DNA from: a bacterium
GTDB lineage: Bacteria > Cyanobacteriota > Vampirovibrionia > Gastranaerophilales > Gastranaerophilaceae
Direction of reading: 5' to 3'
DNA length: 64,000 nucleotides
Assembly (NCBI GenBank): GCA_017480425.1
Contig: JAFVAR010000023.1
Span: forward strand, 1-64,000
The notes under the pieces: generated by a model
The model's input: only the letters and a program-made list of their open reading frames with translations
The model's database searches: none
What the model was told of the DNA's origin: nothing
Translations under genes and position numbers: made by a program
Shown here: positions 44,232 to 54,813 of the stretch, piece by piece
Layout of the letters: each line of letters opens with the position of its first letter
How positions within the stretch are numbered: the stretch's first letter is position 1

Positions 44232-44809
44232 TCAACTACTGCTTGGAATTCTTCTCTAAGCCAATCGACAAGTGCTTTATCTTCACCAAAGAAAATATTA
44301 AAGTCCCGTTCAATATTTGGACTTCTTAAAGTTGTACGGTCAATGTTAAAAGCAAGCGGTTCTGTTCCGTCAGGAGCACACTCTGTAAGTGTTTTCGTAT
44401 CTTTGTCATAAACATTTGAATAATTGAGTCCCAAATCCACACAAAAAGGCATCTTTTTTTTGCCTGTTTTATCATTATATGAAAGCAAACCAAATGTTCT
44501 GCAAATTAGTCCTCTTGCTTGATAGACAGAACAGACATTGTCGACAAGAAACGGGCATTCATAAAGCTTTTGTCTGGAAGACTTAAGTAAATTTGATATA
44601 TTTGCATCTACTTTATCCTTAATTTGCTGTTCAAGCTCGTTGTATTTAAACAATATTTCAATAAATTCAAGCTCAGACATCGGATACTCACCTTCTTTGC
44701 AGCAGTATGCACAACCTTTTTGACACTTAATAAAAGGTGCTTGTTTTTTAAACATTTTATCCAGTTTTTCATCAAGAATTTGAAGATATTTTCTATACCT
44801 GTTAATCAT
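44228..44809 (-). CDS. YkgJ-type cysteine-cluster protein
   Basis: 193 residues. The CxxxCxxCC-type signature of the family occurs as CQKGCAYCC near residue 24, followed by more cysteines at YECPFLVDNVCSVYQARGLICRTFG. This set probably binds zinc or an Fe-S cluster; no reaction is established for most members. The start overlaps the stop of the upstream YihY-type gene by one base, so the three genes nrnA-like, yihY-like and this one form an operon. Confidence 0.85.
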   Translation of the reverse strand: MINRYRKYLQILDEKLDKMFKKQAPFIKCQKGCAYCCKEGEYPMSELEFIEILFKYNELEQQIKDKVDANISNLLKSSRQKLYECPFLVDNVCSVYQARGLICRTFGLLSYNDKTGKKKMPFCVDLGLNYSNVYDKDTKTLTECAPDGTEPLAFNIDRTTLRSPNIERDFNIFFGEDKALVDWLREEFQAVVD

Positions 44810-45690
44810 CAGTTGTCCTTATTTCTTTTTTCCATAATAATTTCTTTTCTCTCGAGTTTTGAGAAAAGTTGAGAATTTAGCTCACCGCCTATAAGCATAA
44901 GAATAGAAGTATAGTACAACCAAACCATTAGAACAGCAAAACCGCCGATAGTACCATATACAAAGTTATATGTATGTAAGTTATTAATGTAAATTGAAAA
45001 TCCCCACGAACCGAGTAACCAGGAAATAGTAAAAAATATAGCCCCCGGAATAGCACTCCTTCTGCGAACATTTTCTTTTCCGCCGAGATCAGGAAGTATA
45101 TAATAGTGCAAATAAGCCATTACAAACAGCGCAACAAATGCAACCGGCCAACGTGTAAATAAAACCACATTTCCAACGTGTACTGTTAATCCGAGGTATG
45201 TTACCAAAAATTTAATTATAACTTTTCCGAATACAATTAAATTGATACTTAAAAACAGTACAAGCGCATTAACAAAAACCATAACAAGAGAAAGCATTCT
45301 TGTGTATATAAAAGAACGTGTTTCTTCAACTTTGTACGCTCTATTCAAACCCTTTAAGACAATTGCAATAGCATTTGTCGACAGAATAACCGTAATACAA
45401 AAGCCCAGTGTTGCAACCAATCCGCCTTTAGTAAAGAACCATACTTCATTGAGTACTGTTTGGAGCAAACGAATCACATCACCCGGCATAACTTCTTGCA
45501 AGAATTGCGCAAGCGGAGCAATAAAACTATGCCTGCCCATCCACCCAAAAATATCAGTTAAGAACAACATAAATGGGAAAATACCTATAACAAGCATGAA
45601 TCCCATTTCCGATGCCATTCCGAAAAAGTCATTGTCAATTGCGGATTTTACAATATTTTTAATTATATTGAATATACGTTTAAACTTCAC
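44809..45690 (-). CDS. YihY/BrkB family membrane protein
   Basis: 293 residues with six or seven membrane helices. Family marks include GMASEMGFMLVIGIFPFMLFL near the N-terminus, the LPDLGGKENVRRRSAIPGAIF block and NFVYGTIGGFAVLMVWLYYTSI in the last third. The family was once called ribonuclease BN by mistake; its function, perhaps transport, is not known. It overlaps its upstream neighbour by four bases (ATGA) and its downstream neighbour by one. Confidence 0.9.
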   Translation of the reverse strand: MKFKRIFNIIKNIVKSAIDNDFFGMASEMGFMLVIGIFPFMLFLTDIFGWMGRHSFIAPLAQFLQEVMPGDVIRLLQTVLNEVWFFTKGGLVATLGFCITVILSTNAIAIVLKGLNRAYKVEETRSFIYTRMLSLVMVFVNALVLFLSINLIVFGKVIIKFLVTYLGLTVHVGNVVLFTRWPVAFVALFVMAYLHYYILPDLGGKENVRRRSAIPGAIFFTISWLLGSWGFSIYINNLHTYNFVYGTIGGFAVLMVWLYYTSILMLIGGELNSQLFSKLERKEIIMEKRNKDN

Positions 45691-46634
45691 TGCTTAATCT
45701 CTTTCAGTAATTTTTTTACCGCATCACTTACACTCGCTTTTATTGTACATCCTGCTGCATAAGTATGTCCTCCCCCGCCATATAGGGAGCAGATTTTAGC
45801 GACGTCTATATTTTTACTTCTCATTGAAATCTTTGTTAATTTTGTATCAACTTCTTTTGCAACAAAAGCAACTTCAGTTGTACTGATTGCTCGTAGTGTT
45901 TCTGCAATTCCGTCAGTATAATCATCTCCGGCTGAAAATTTTTCTAAATCTTTTTTAAACACTGCAGTATAAGCAATTTTTCCTTCTTCAAGAAATTCAG
46001 CTTTGCTAATACAGTAATTCTGAAACATAACAAAATTTTTTGATTTTGTTTCATAACATTGCTTGTATATATAGTTAGGGTTTGCACCGGAATCAACCAA
46101 ATCTGCCGCAGCTCTCAAAGTAGCGGAAGAAGTGTTTTCAAATCTAAAATTTCCTGTATCAGTCATAATTGCAGTATATAGACTTATTGCCGAATCCTTA
46201 TCAATTTTCCAACCGTTTTGTTTGAAGTAATTAAAAAGAACCTCTCCACAGGAGCTTGCTTCAGGTTCGATAATTTGATAGTCACCAAATCCCGGATTAG
46301 TTTTGTGGTGATCAATGTTAACCGAGACTTTAGCTTTTTCAAAAAACACCCTTGAATCTAAAACTCTTTCTATGGATGCAACATCCAGCGAGATTACAAG
46401 GTCATATACAAGAGATTTATCAAAATATCTTTGTGCAAGATTAATATTTGGCAAGAATTTGTAGTTGAAAGGCAGATTAGATACAATACTCATGTCAGCT
46501 TTTTTCTTAAATCTATTCAGAATCATTGAATACATTGCACACATAGAGCCTAATGTATCTCCGTCAGGATTCATGTGAGTGAGTAGCAATATCTTTTTTG
46601 CAGATTTTATGATATCATCTAAATTACAATTCAT
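45687..46634 (-). CDS. nrnA: DHH/DHHA1 phosphoesterase, NrnA-like
   Basis: 315 residues. DHH motifs are LLLTHMNPDGDTLG, ISLDVAS, VNIDHHKTN and TDTGNFRFENTS; the DHHA1 domain ends with GGGGHTYAAGC. The order matches NrnA/RecJ-like enzymes that degrade short RNAs (nanoRNA) and hydrolyse pAp. It is first of three overlapping minus-strand genes. It lies divergent to the DUF721 gene, 45 bases away. The symbol is by family likeness; c-di-AMP phosphodiesterase activity is also seen in related proteins. Confidence 0.9.
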   Translation of the reverse strand: MNCNLDDIIKSAKKILLLTHMNPDGDTLGSMCAMYSMILNRFKKKADMSIVSNLPFNYKFLPNINLAQRYFDKSLVYDLVISLDVASIERVLDSRVFFEKAKVSVNIDHHKTNPGFGDYQIIEPEASSCGEVLFNYFKQNGWKIDKDSAISLYTAIMTDTGNFRFENTSSATLRAAADLVDSGANPNYIYKQCYETKSKNFVMFQNYCISKAEFLEEGKIAYTAVFKKDLEKFSAGDDYTDGIAETLRAISTTEVAFVAKEVDTKLTKISMRSKNIDVAKICSLYGGGGHTYAAGCTIKASVSDAVKKLLKEIKQ

Positions 46635-46679
46635 ATGAGTATGTTACCATAAAGCAGCGTCGGGGGAAAGTAATTTTTA

Positions 46680-47006
46680 ATGGGGAAAGTTCTTTATACA
46701 GATTTTGAGGGCATTGATTCTGTCATTGAAAATATGATGGATAATCCTCAACTTAAGAAGGCAGTCGCAAGAACCACTCTGATAAATTTTTGGGACAAAA
46801 TTCTTCCTCAAAAATTTAAGAGGCGGTCTCATCCATATTCTATGCTTCCCGGCGGAATTATGGTAATAGCTTGCGAAAATCCTGTTGTAGCACAAGAGTT
46901 ATCTCTTTATAAGGTAATATTAATGAAGAAGTTTGAGCCTTATTTGAAAACGCTTAAGCTAAATGTAAAAGATTTAAAATTTGACCCCAAAAAATGGATT
47001 CGTTAG
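46680..47006 (+). CDS. DUF721/DciA-like protein
   Basis: 108 residues. The pattern of the DUF721 domain is present: a first helix, FWDKILPQKFKRRSHPYSM, then LPGGIMVIACENPVVAQELSLYKVILMKKF. In several bacteria DciA proteins of this fold load or help the replicative helicase DnaB. No ribosome site is evident. It lies 24 bp upstream of uvrB and may be transcribed with it. Confidence 0.75.
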   Translation: MGKVLYTDFEGIDSVIENMMDNPQLKKAVARTTLINFWDKILPQKFKRRSHPYSMLPGGIMVIACENPVVAQELSLYKVILMKKFEPYLKTLKLNVKDLKFDPKKWIR

Positions 47007-47030
47007 TTATTGAAATGATATAATTCTAAT

Positions 47031-49013
47031 ATGGAAAGAAAATTTGAAATTGTTTCTAAATACAAGCCTTCCGGTGATCAGCCAAAAGCAATAGAGCAAC
47101 TTGTTGACGGACTAGAAAAGGGGTATGATACACAGACTCTTTTGGGTATTACAGGCTCAGGTAAAACTTTTACTATCGCAAATGTTATTGAGAAAGTTCA
47201 AAAGCCTACTCTTATTATTGCTCACAATAAAACTCTTGCAGCTCAGTTGTACAACGAATTTAAGGAGCTTTTTCCAAATAATGCGGTTGAATACTTTATA
47301 TCATACTATGATTATTATCAGCCCGAAGCTTACATTCCAAGAACTGATACTTATATTGAAAAATCCGCAAGCATAAACGAAGAAATTGACCGCCTTAGGC
47401 ACAATACAACAAGAAGCCTATATGAAAGAAACGACGTAATAATAGTTGCGTCTGTAAGTTGTATCTACGGTTTGGGACTTCCTGAAAGCTATTTTAGAGG
47501 GACTATAAAAATATCTGTCGGAGACACTTTAGAGCGGAATGATTTGATAAAACACCTTGTAATGACACGCTATACAAGAAATGATATGGTTCTAGAGCGT
47601 TCTACATTCAGAGCAAGGGGTGATATTTTAGAAATCATGCCTGCTTACGAAAAAATAATTACAAGAATTTACTTTTTCGGAGATGAGATTGAAAAAATTG
47701 TAAGAATAGACAACTTAACCGGAGAAATAATAGAAGTTCCGGAAAGTGTATATATTTATCCGGCAGTGCATTATATAGCTTATGACGAAAATGAAGATGA
47801 AACCATTGATATGATTAGGCAGGAGTTAAAAACGAGAGTTGCCGAGTTAGAGAGCGAAAATAAGATTCTGGAATCTCAAAGACTTCAACAGAGAGTAAAA
47901 TATGATATAGAGATGATTAAAGAAATGGGGTACTGTTCAGGAATAGAGAATTACTCGAGAATAATAGAACGCCGTCCGATTGGCTCAGCACCTGCGACGT
48001 TACTGGATTATTTTCGAGGAGATTTTTTAACTGTAATTGATGAATCTCACGTTACTCTCCCTCAGCTAAACGGAATGTACCACGGGGACGCTTCAAGGAA
48101 GCAGGTTCTTGTTGACTTTGGATTCAGACTCCCGTGTGCAAAGGATAACAGACCTTTGAAATGGGATGAATTCTTTAATAAAGTCGGACAGAAAATATAC
48201 ATTTCTGCAACCCCCGGAGATTTCGAAAAAGAAACTTCCGCCCAACTGGTAGAACAAATAATTCGTCCGACAGGGCTTGTTGATCCGAAAATAAGTGTTC
48301 GTCCTATTGAAACTCAAATTAATGATTTAAAAACAGAAATTTATAAAAGAGCAAAAAAAGACGAACGTGTACTCATTACAACTTTAACAAAACGTATGGC
48401 GGAGGATTTGTGCGATTATTTCCTCCAAGACGGAATCAGGGTAAGATATCTTCATAGCGGTATTAAGTCTATTGAGAGAGTTGAAATACTTCGTGATTTG
48501 AGACTTGGCGAGTTTGATGTCCTTATAGGTGTTAACCTGCTAAGAGAAGGACTTGACATTCCGGAAGTTTCACTCGTTGCCATAATGGATGCTGATAAAG
48601 AAGGATTTTTGCGCTCGGATACAAGTTTAATTCAAACAATCGGACGTGCTGCTCGTAACGCTTGCGGCGAAGTTATTATGTATGCTGATAAAATCACAGA
48701 TTCAATGAAACGCGCAATTGATGAAACAAATCGCAGACGTGAAATTCAACTTGAGTACAACAAAAAATACGGAATTATTCCAAAAACTATTAAAAAACCG
48801 ATTGAAAATAACTTGTTGTCTCTTGTTGCAAGCTATCGTGATTTAGAAGATATCGTTGCGGAAGAAATGGTTGATTTGGGCATTGATAAAAAGGATTTAC
48901 CAAAATTAATATCCAAGTTGGAAAAAGATATGCACAAAGCCGCAAAAATTCTTGATTTTGAACGTGCCGCAGAAATTCGTGACCAACTTAAAAAACTCAG
49001 AGAAATGATTTAA
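47031..49013 (+). CDS. uvrB: UvrABC system protein B
   Basis: 660 residues, full length. Walker A is [13 protein letters not shown] near 40; the beta-hairpin is in [24 protein letters not shown]; the Walker B area reads [19 protein letters not shown]; helicase motifs V and VI are [15 protein letters not shown] and [11 protein letters not shown]-terminal UVR domain ([18 protein letters not shown]) binds UvrC. It verifies damage in nucleotide excision repair. uvrA and uvrC are not in the window. Confidence 0.97.
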   Translation: MERKFEIVSKYKPSGDQPKAIEQLVDGLEKGYDTQTLLGITGSGKTFTIANVIEKVQKPTLIIAHNKTLAAQLYNEFKELFPNNAVEYFISYYDYYQPEAYIPRTDTYIEKSASINEEIDRLRHNTTRSLYERNDVIIVASVSCIYGLGLPESYFRGTIKISVGDTLERNDLIKHLVMTRYTRNDMVLERSTFRARGDILEIMPAYEKIITRIYFFGDEIEKIVRIDNLTGEIIEVPESVYIYPAVHYIAYDENEDETIDMIRQELKTRVAELESENKILESQRLQQRVKYDIEMIKEMGYCSGIENYSRIIERRPIGSAPATLLDYFRGDFLTVIDESHVTLPQLNGMYHGDASRKQVLVDFGFRLPCAKDNRPLKWDEFFNKVGQKIYISATPGDFEKETSAQLVEQIIRPTGLVDPKISVRPIETQINDLKTEIYKRAKKDERVLITTLTKRMAEDLCDYFLQDGIRVRYLHSGIKSIERVEILRDLRLGEFDVLIGVNLLREGLDIPEVSLVAIMDADKEGFLRSDTSLIQTIGRAARNACGEVIMYADKITDSMKRAIDETNRRREIQLEYNKKYGIIPKTIKKPIENNLLSLVASYRDLEDIVAEEMVDLGIDKKDLPKLISKLEKDMHKAAKILDFERAAEIRDQLKKLREMI

Positions 49014-49047
49014 AAAGGGCATAGTGCTTTTATTTTGCAATATGCCC
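49013..49047 (-). terminator. Terminator of the ArsB/NhaD-like gene
   Basis: On the minus strand GGGCATA (49041-49047) pairs with TATGCCC (49018-49024) and is followed by TTTTT. The loop is long (16 bases). On the plus strand there is no T-run, so it serves the minus-strand gene. Confidence 0.6.
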
Positions 49048-49056
49048 AAATGTTGT

Positions 49057-50379
49057 TTAAAGATATTTCACGTTTATATAAATTGTACAAATAATTAGCG
49101 AAATAGCAACAACTGCAATACCGTATTTAAGGAATCTCATAAATGAAATAGGATGTCCTTCTTTCGCTGCATTTTCCGAGACAATAACATTAGCTGCCGC
49201 ACCAATTATAGTAAGGTTTCCACCCAGACAAGCACCCAATGACAAGCACCACCAAAGAGGAAATGCATAGTCCGCACCTTTTGCGCTCTCTATAACTTGC
49301 AGCATCGGAGCCATAGTTGCCGTGTAAGGAATATTGTCAATTACACCGGAAATTAGTCCGGAAGCCCATAATATTAGCATTGATGCTGCTTGTTGAGAGC
49401 CTTGAGTCACATTCAAAATCCACTCAGCCATTAATTTTATTCCGCCGGAAGCTTCAACTCCGCCGATTATTATAAATAAACCTATAAAGAAAAATATTGT
49501 ATTCCACTCAACGTCTTTTAATATATCTGTAGGTTTTTCAAAAAGCAGAAGTACACTTGCGCCAAGCATTGCAGCAATACAAGTTTCAATATGAGTTATA
49601 TCGTGTGTGACAAACCCCAATATTACCAGCCCTAGAACAAGCATTGAGCGAATCATAAGATTTTTATCTGTTATTGTATGTGAATTATCAATATTTGCCA
49701 CTTCCTGCATTTTATCCGCATCTGCGTGAAGCATTTTGCGGAATATAACCATAAGAACTGTTATAACTGTAAATAATATAATTGCCACAACGTCTGTAAG
49801 ATTCCATAAGAAGTCCATAAAAGAAAACCCCGCAGCACTTCCTATAATGATATTAGGCGGGTCTCCGATTAAAGTAGCAGTTCCACCGATATTTGACGCA
49901 AAAACTTCTGTTAACAAAAACGGGAGCGGGTCAATATCAAGTTTTCTTGCAATTGCAAATGTAATAGGCAAAACCAAAATTACTGTTGTTACGTTGTCCA
50001 GAAATGCGCTTGTAACTGCAGTAAACAGACCTAATGCAACTAATACTTTTATAGGACGACCTTTTGTAAGTTTTAAAAGTTCGTTTGCAATATATGTAAA
50101 CACCCCGCTTCTTGTTGAAATATTTACAATAATCATCATTGAAACAAGCAGGAATATTACATTAAAATCAACAAAATTAATAAAATAATGCGGATTTAGT
50201 GTTTCTCCGCTCATTTTTGTCTGGCTTACAAGCCCCAATAGAATCGTAATGCCGGCTCCCAAAAGCGCAATTGTGACTTTCGGAATTTTTTCAGTCGCAA
50301 TGAATATGTAAGCAAGGATTAACAATCCTGCGGAAATCATAACATTGTTCGCTGATACAAATGAATGTACCATTTCCAT
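49057..50379 (-). CDS. ArsB/NhaD-type ion transporter
   Basis: 440 residues with 11-12 membrane helices. The two inverted repeats carry SAFLDNVTTVILVLPITFAIAR followed by NIGGTATLIGDPPNIIIGS, and in the second half GVIDNIPYTATMAPM then CLGGNLTIIGAAANVIVSE. These Asp-Asn and Gly-Asn hairpins are typical of the ArsB/NhaD and related SLC13-type superfamily. Likely roles are Na+/H+ antiport or export of an anion; arsenite is unlikely to be singled out, since no other ars gene is near. Single gene with its own terminator. Confidence 0.88.
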   Translation of the reverse strand: MEMVHSFVSANNVMISAGLLILAYIFIATEKIPKVTIALLGAGITILLGLVSQTKMSGETLNPHYFINFVDFNVIFLLVSMMIIVNISTRSGVFTYIANELLKLTKGRPIKVLVALGLFTAVTSAFLDNVTTVILVLPITFAIARKLDIDPLPFLLTEVFASNIGGTATLIGDPPNIIIGSAAGFSFMDFLWNLTDVVAIILFTVITVLMVIFRKMLHADADKMQEVANIDNSHTITDKNLMIRSMLVLGLVILGFVTHDITHIETCIAAMLGASVLLLFEKPTDILKDVEWNTIFFFIGLFIIIGGVEASGGIKLMAEWILNVTQGSQQAASMLILWASGLISGVIDNIPYTATMAPMLQVIESAKGADYAFPLWWCLSLGACLGGNLTIIGAAANVIVSENAAKEGHPISFMRFLKYGIAVVAISLIICTIYINVKYL

Positions 50380-50409
50380 TCCTTATCTCCTTCTTATACT
50401 TATACGATT

Positions 50410-51090
50410 CTAGTCTAGCACAAACAAACCTTCGCATAAAATAAAACGTCCGAGTTTAACAACTTCACAGTATTTTTCGAGAGAATCCGTAAAACATTTA
50501 TTTTCACAAAATCCTCCTGATAAATAAATTTTTTGTGGTTTTTTAGCAAAATTCCAAGCATTGTAGGCAATTCCGTGAACGAATTTTGATATTGCATCCG
50601 AAGCTTTTTCTCCGCCGGATATTGAATCCATTATTTTTTCCATTCCGAATATTCCACATGTCACATTGAATTTTTCTTCGTTAAATTTTAAATCTTCTGC
50701 TTTTAAGTCATAAAATTTTAAAAGCATTTCGACAGTTGCACCGGTAGAACTTGCACAGGCAGTATTCCAGTCCATATCATGAAATTTGTTATTTTTAAAC
50801 TTTATCCACTTAGCGTCACGGCTGCCCAAATCAAGTATTGTTGAATCGGATTCAATACTATGAAGTCCTGCGCCTTTTGCAAGTGCGATTATTTCATTCT
50901 CGTTTGCATTTGCCATGTGACCGCAAGAGCGTGTCGGTACGATGTTAAGACTCTTTATAATATTGGAAGGGACTATATAGCAGAATTTTTTATTCTTATT
51001 GCAAATTAAAAACTCGGAGCTTAGAGATTCCAAAACTCCTTCTGAAATTATTTTAGAATATGTTGTTCCTGCATCCAAGTATAATTTCAT
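50410..51090 (-). CDS. ASKHA ATPase resembling BadF/BcrA-type activators
   Basis: 226 residues. The first phosphate loop is LYLDAGTTYSKII, the second ILDLGSRDAKWI, followed by NTACASSTGATVEMLLKFY, CGIFGMEKIMDSISGGE and the adenosine motif IYLSGGFCENK. This is the fold of activators of 2-hydroxyacyl-CoA dehydratases and benzoyl-CoA reductases, but the protein is shorter than usual (about 260) and the partner dehydratase is missing nearby. Cysteines at CASS and TCGIFG could still hold a cluster. It may serve another radical-type or CoA enzyme. Ribosome site weak. Confidence 0.7.
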   Translation of the reverse strand: MKLYLDAGTTYSKIISEGVLESLSSEFLICNKNKKFCYIVPSNIIKSLNIVPTRSCGHMANANENEIIALAKGAGLHSIESDSTILDLGSRDAKWIKFKNNKFHDMDWNTACASSTGATVEMLLKFYDLKAEDLKFNEEKFNVTCGIFGMEKIMDSISGGEKASDAISKFVHGIAYNAWNFAKKPQKIYLSGGFCENKCFTDSLEKYCEVVKLGRFILCEGLFVLD

Positions 51091-51254
51091 TTTTTACCTT
51101 TTTGTATATTTAAATTTTACCATACGCAAATTCAATCTTAACCAAAACATTAAAATATTATTTAGTTGAGAATATTTTCACCTATTTATGTTATAATGTT
51201 ACAGGTATCGTTAAATAGCCGAAAAACGGCATGAAATCTTGGAGAGGATAATTT

Positions 51255-53897
51255 ATGATAGATTTCTTATTGAAATTACTTGGGGATCCCAATGAAAAAA
51301 AAGTAAAAAAAATACTTGGCATAATAGACCACATAAACGCTTTGGAACCGGAATTTGAAAAGATGACGGATGATGAACTGAGGGCTAAAACAGATGAGTT
51401 TAAAGAAATTCTTGCAAAACGCCCGAAATCTGATAATGTCAAAGCTGACAGAATTTTAGAGAAAGAAACTTTGGATAAACTTCTTCCGGAAGCATTTGCA
51501 ACAGTCAGAGAGGCCGGCAAGCGTGTATTAAATATGCGCCACTTTGATGTTCAATTGATAGGCGGATATTTTCTGCATAACGGGCATATAGCAGAAATGA
51601 GAACCGGTGAAGGTAAAACTCTTGTTGCAACTCTTGCTGCGTACTTGAATGCGTTAACAGGTAAAGGAGTTCACGTTGTTACAGTAAACGATTACCTTGC
51701 AAAACGTGACAGTGAATGGATGGGAAAAATTTACAAATTTCTCGGCTTAACGGTCGGAGTAATTTTATCAAATCAACACGATGCTGAAGAATTTAATCGT
51801 AAACGTGCAGCGTATGCTTGTGATATTACATACGGTACAAATAATGAATTCGGGTTTGATTATTTAAGGGACAATATGGCAGCATCAAAAGAGATGCTTG
51901 TTCAAAGACCTTTTAATTATGCAATTATCGATGAAGTTGACAGCATATTAATAGACGAAGCCAGAACACCGTTAATTATAAGCGGTAGAGTCGAAAAGTC
52001 GGCTGATACTTATACTCTTATGGCAAAAGTAGCTCCTCAACTTGAAAAAAATATCGATTACGAAGTCGATGAAAAGAATAAAAATGTAATATTTACAGAA
52101 GACGGTATTGATCACGCTCAAGAAATAATCGGATGCAAAGATTTGTTTGATATCAATAACCAGTACGCACATGACCTTCTCAATGCATTGAAAGCAAAAG
52201 AATTATTTATAAAAGATACCGACTACGTTGTTAAAGACGGTGAAGTTATGATTGTTGATGAGTTTACCGGAAGATTGATGCCGGGACGTCGTTGGTCTGA
52301 CGGACTTCATCAAGCAATAGAAGCAAAAGAAGGGGTTCAAATTCAGGATGAGACTCAAACGCTTGCAAGCATAACTTTCCAAAATCTATTCCGCCTGTAC
52401 CCTAAACTTTCCGGCATGACAGGTACCGCAATGACAGAAGAAGCGGAATTCTGAAAAATATATAATCTGGAAGTTACTGCTATTCCTACAAATAAGCCGG
52501 ATATAAGAATTAATTATCCTGACGTTATTTATAAAACAGAGATTGCAAAATATAATGCCGTAGTTGATGACATTATCGAGCAAAATAAAATCGGCAGACC
52601 TGTTCTTGTAGGTACTGTAAGTATTGAAAAATCAGAATATATTTCACATCTTTTAAAACAAAAAGGTATAAAGCATAACGTTTTAAATGCAAAACAGCAT
52701 GAACGTGAAGCGTACATTATTGCTCAAGCAGGACGTGTCGGTGCTGTTACAATTGCGACAAACATGGCAGGTCGTGGTACCGACATATTATTAGGCGGTA
52801 ATGCAGAGTTCTTAGCCAAAGAAGCCTTGGATAAGCAGGGTGTTACGGAAGATTCTCCGAATTATGAAGAACTAAAAGACAAGGCTTTGGCAGATGCCCG
52901 CTTAATCACAGAATCAGAGCACTCTAAAGTTGTTGAGCTAGGCGGACTTCATGTTATCGGTACGGAACGTCATGAGTCAAGACGTATTGATAATCAGCTT
53001 AGAGGTCGTGCGGCTCGTCAGGGAGACCCGGGTTCTACGAGATTCTTCCTGTCGCTTGAAGACAACCTCATGAGAATTTTTGGCGGAGACAAGATTACCG
53101 GATTGATGAATATGCTTAATGTCGATGAGAATATGGCTATCGAGTCTTCTCTTATTACACGTCAAATTCAATCAGCGCAAAAGAAAGTAGAAACGTATCA
53201 CTTTGACATTCGTAAGAGCGTTCTTCAATATGATGACGTTATGAATATTCAAAGAGAAAAATTCTATGCCCAACGCAGAAAAGTGCTTGAAGGCAAAGAT
53301 TTGCGTACAGACATTGAATACATGATAGACAGAGAAATTGATAGGCTGCTCAAAAGCTATATAGCGCCTGAAATGAATCCTGAAGAGTATATACAAGAAG
53401 ATTTGGAAACACTCGTGAAAGAGCTTCATTCTACAATTCCTCAATTAGGATATATAACAATCGATAATATTAAGCCATACAGATATTCAAGAATATATGA
53501 TTCTATAAAAGAGGCTGCTCAAAAAGCATACAAAGACCACGAAGACCAAATTATCGGATTCTATAATGCAGTTTCTGCACAATATGACCCTAATTTTGTT
53601 CCGCAAGAATTATATACTTCAGATAATATGATGAGATCTCTTGAAAGAGACATATTGCTCAGAGTAGTTGATAATCAATGGATTGACCACCTTCATAATA
53701 TTGATATGTTAAAAGACGGTATAGGACTGAGAGTATACGGGCAAAAAGACCCACTTATAGAATATAAAAAAGAAGCATATGACCTATTTAACAAAATGAT
53801 GTACGAAATTCAAAGCAATACAGTTAAATACCTGTTCCGTGCAAAATTCGGTATTCAGTTTGTGTCAGATGATGACGTTCAAATAGTTGAAGGATAG
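51255..53897 (+). CDS. secA: Preprotein translocase ATPase SecA, split by an in-frame TGA
   Basis: The frame runs without shift from ATG 51255 to TAG 53897, 881 codons, with one TGA at 52452-52454 (codon 400). Upstream of it lie the nucleotide-binding motifs [24 protein letters not shown] and [12 protein letters not shown]. Downstream, without pause, come [50 protein letters not shown] and the helical scaffold and wing domains. The stop falls where family members usually read R or a similar residue in EEEFR-x-IY. SecA is essential, so either a base error, a suppressed codon or a second secA must explain it. The C-terminal zinc tail is absent. GGAGAGGA precedes the ATG. Confidence 0.93.
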
Positions 53898-53916
53898 CAG
53901 GGGGAAATTTTTAACT

Positions 53917-53958
53917 AAAAAATAACGACGGTTTTTATTTACGGCCGCCGTTATTTTT
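53917..53958. terminator. Terminator after secA
   Basis: AATAACGACGG pairs with CCGCCGTTATT (one mismatch), with A-run and T-run flanks, between secA and the convergent pilin-like gene. Confidence 0.85.
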
Positions 53959-53972
53959 ATATTAATTTTAAA

Positions 53973-54743
53973 TTAGTAATTGTAAATAACTCTCCAGTTA
54001 TTATCAGCGACTGAGCCTGCACATGTTTCACCTGTGCCAACACTGTTTGCATTACAACCGGAATTGTTGTTTGCTTGCCAAGTATTACCTGGGTTATTAA
54101 GGGTTTGCGGAAGGTATCCTGCGCTAACTTCTGTCTGACCGCCTGCAGGAATCATTGAGCCGTTGTTATCCATTCTGAAAAGGAATAAATCGATACCTAA
54201 TTGGTTTGGTCTTGTATTGAATCCATTTATATCAAATAAAACATCTGCAAAAATTCCCCTATGAGCACCTCTTGCAGTGCCTCTACTGTTATTTGCTGGC
54301 AATCTTAAGGATATGCCCATGCTTTCTCCGCTGTCAAAATTAAATATATAATATCCCCTATATGTCCCATTCGTGTCACCTCCATAGTTCTTAATCTTCA
54401 GATCACTATTATCATATATTGATAATTGATTACTGTTGTTGCTATTTTGAGTCCCTCTTACTACAGATGCTATTTCATTTAAATATGCTGTGGTTTGAGC
54501 AGGCCGATTATTATTATTTGCATCGCCGTTAACAGATAATACACTTCTCAAAGTTGCTGAACTGTTTTCTTCCAAGATTAATTCGTTAGCATTTTCCATT
54601 GTGTTAATAAATTTTCTCAAGGAAGGTCCAACCCTTGATGCCTGAACCCCGAAATTAAGGTTCGGAAGCGTTAATGCCGCTACAACTCCGATTATACCTA
54701 AAGTTATTAAAACTTCTGCTAAAGTAAAGCCGTTTTTCTTCAT
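53973..54743 (-). CDS. Type IV pilin/pseudopilin-like protein
   Basis: 256 residues. The class III prepilin leader MKKNG-FTLAEVLITLGIIGVVAAL has the cleaved Gly, then Phe and the Glu at +5. The hydrophobic helix is followed by a head domain rich in Asn, Ser and Gly (NANNNNRPAQ, GTQNSNNSN) with two late cysteines (SGCNANSV, ETCAGSV) that could form the usual C-terminal disulfide loop. It may be a minor pilin or pseudopilin of a type II/IV machine. No pilus assembly gene is in the window. It has terminators on both sides. Confidence 0.88.
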   Translation of the reverse strand: MKKNGFTLAEVLITLGIIGVVAALTLPNLNFGVQASRVGPSLRKFINTMENANELILEENSSATLRSVLSVNGDANNNNRPAQTTAYLNEIASVVRGTQNSNNSNQLSIYDNSDLKIKNYGGDTNGTYRGYYIFNFDSGESMGISLRLPANNSRGTARGAHRGIFADVLFDINGFNTRPNQLGIDLFLFRMDNNGSMIPAGGQTEVSAGYLPQTLNNPGNTWQANNNSGCNANSVGTGETCAGSVADNNWRVIYNY

Positions 54744-54813
54744 ATTAGCCCTCTCTTTTTATTGTTTACATTATAATTTTAACATTTTTTTATTTGTTAG
54801 TCCAGTTATAAAA

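Noticed and set aside
51255-53897. Reassignment of TGA to an amino acid
   Set aside because: TGA ends other genes in the window (for example at 1010-1012) and no other long gene has an internal TGA; only secA would need it.
52764-53897. Separate gene starting at an internal ATG for the second half of secA
   Set aside because: The conserved sequence continues straight from the TGA, some 310 bases before this ATG, so the ATG is internal to SecA and not a natural start.
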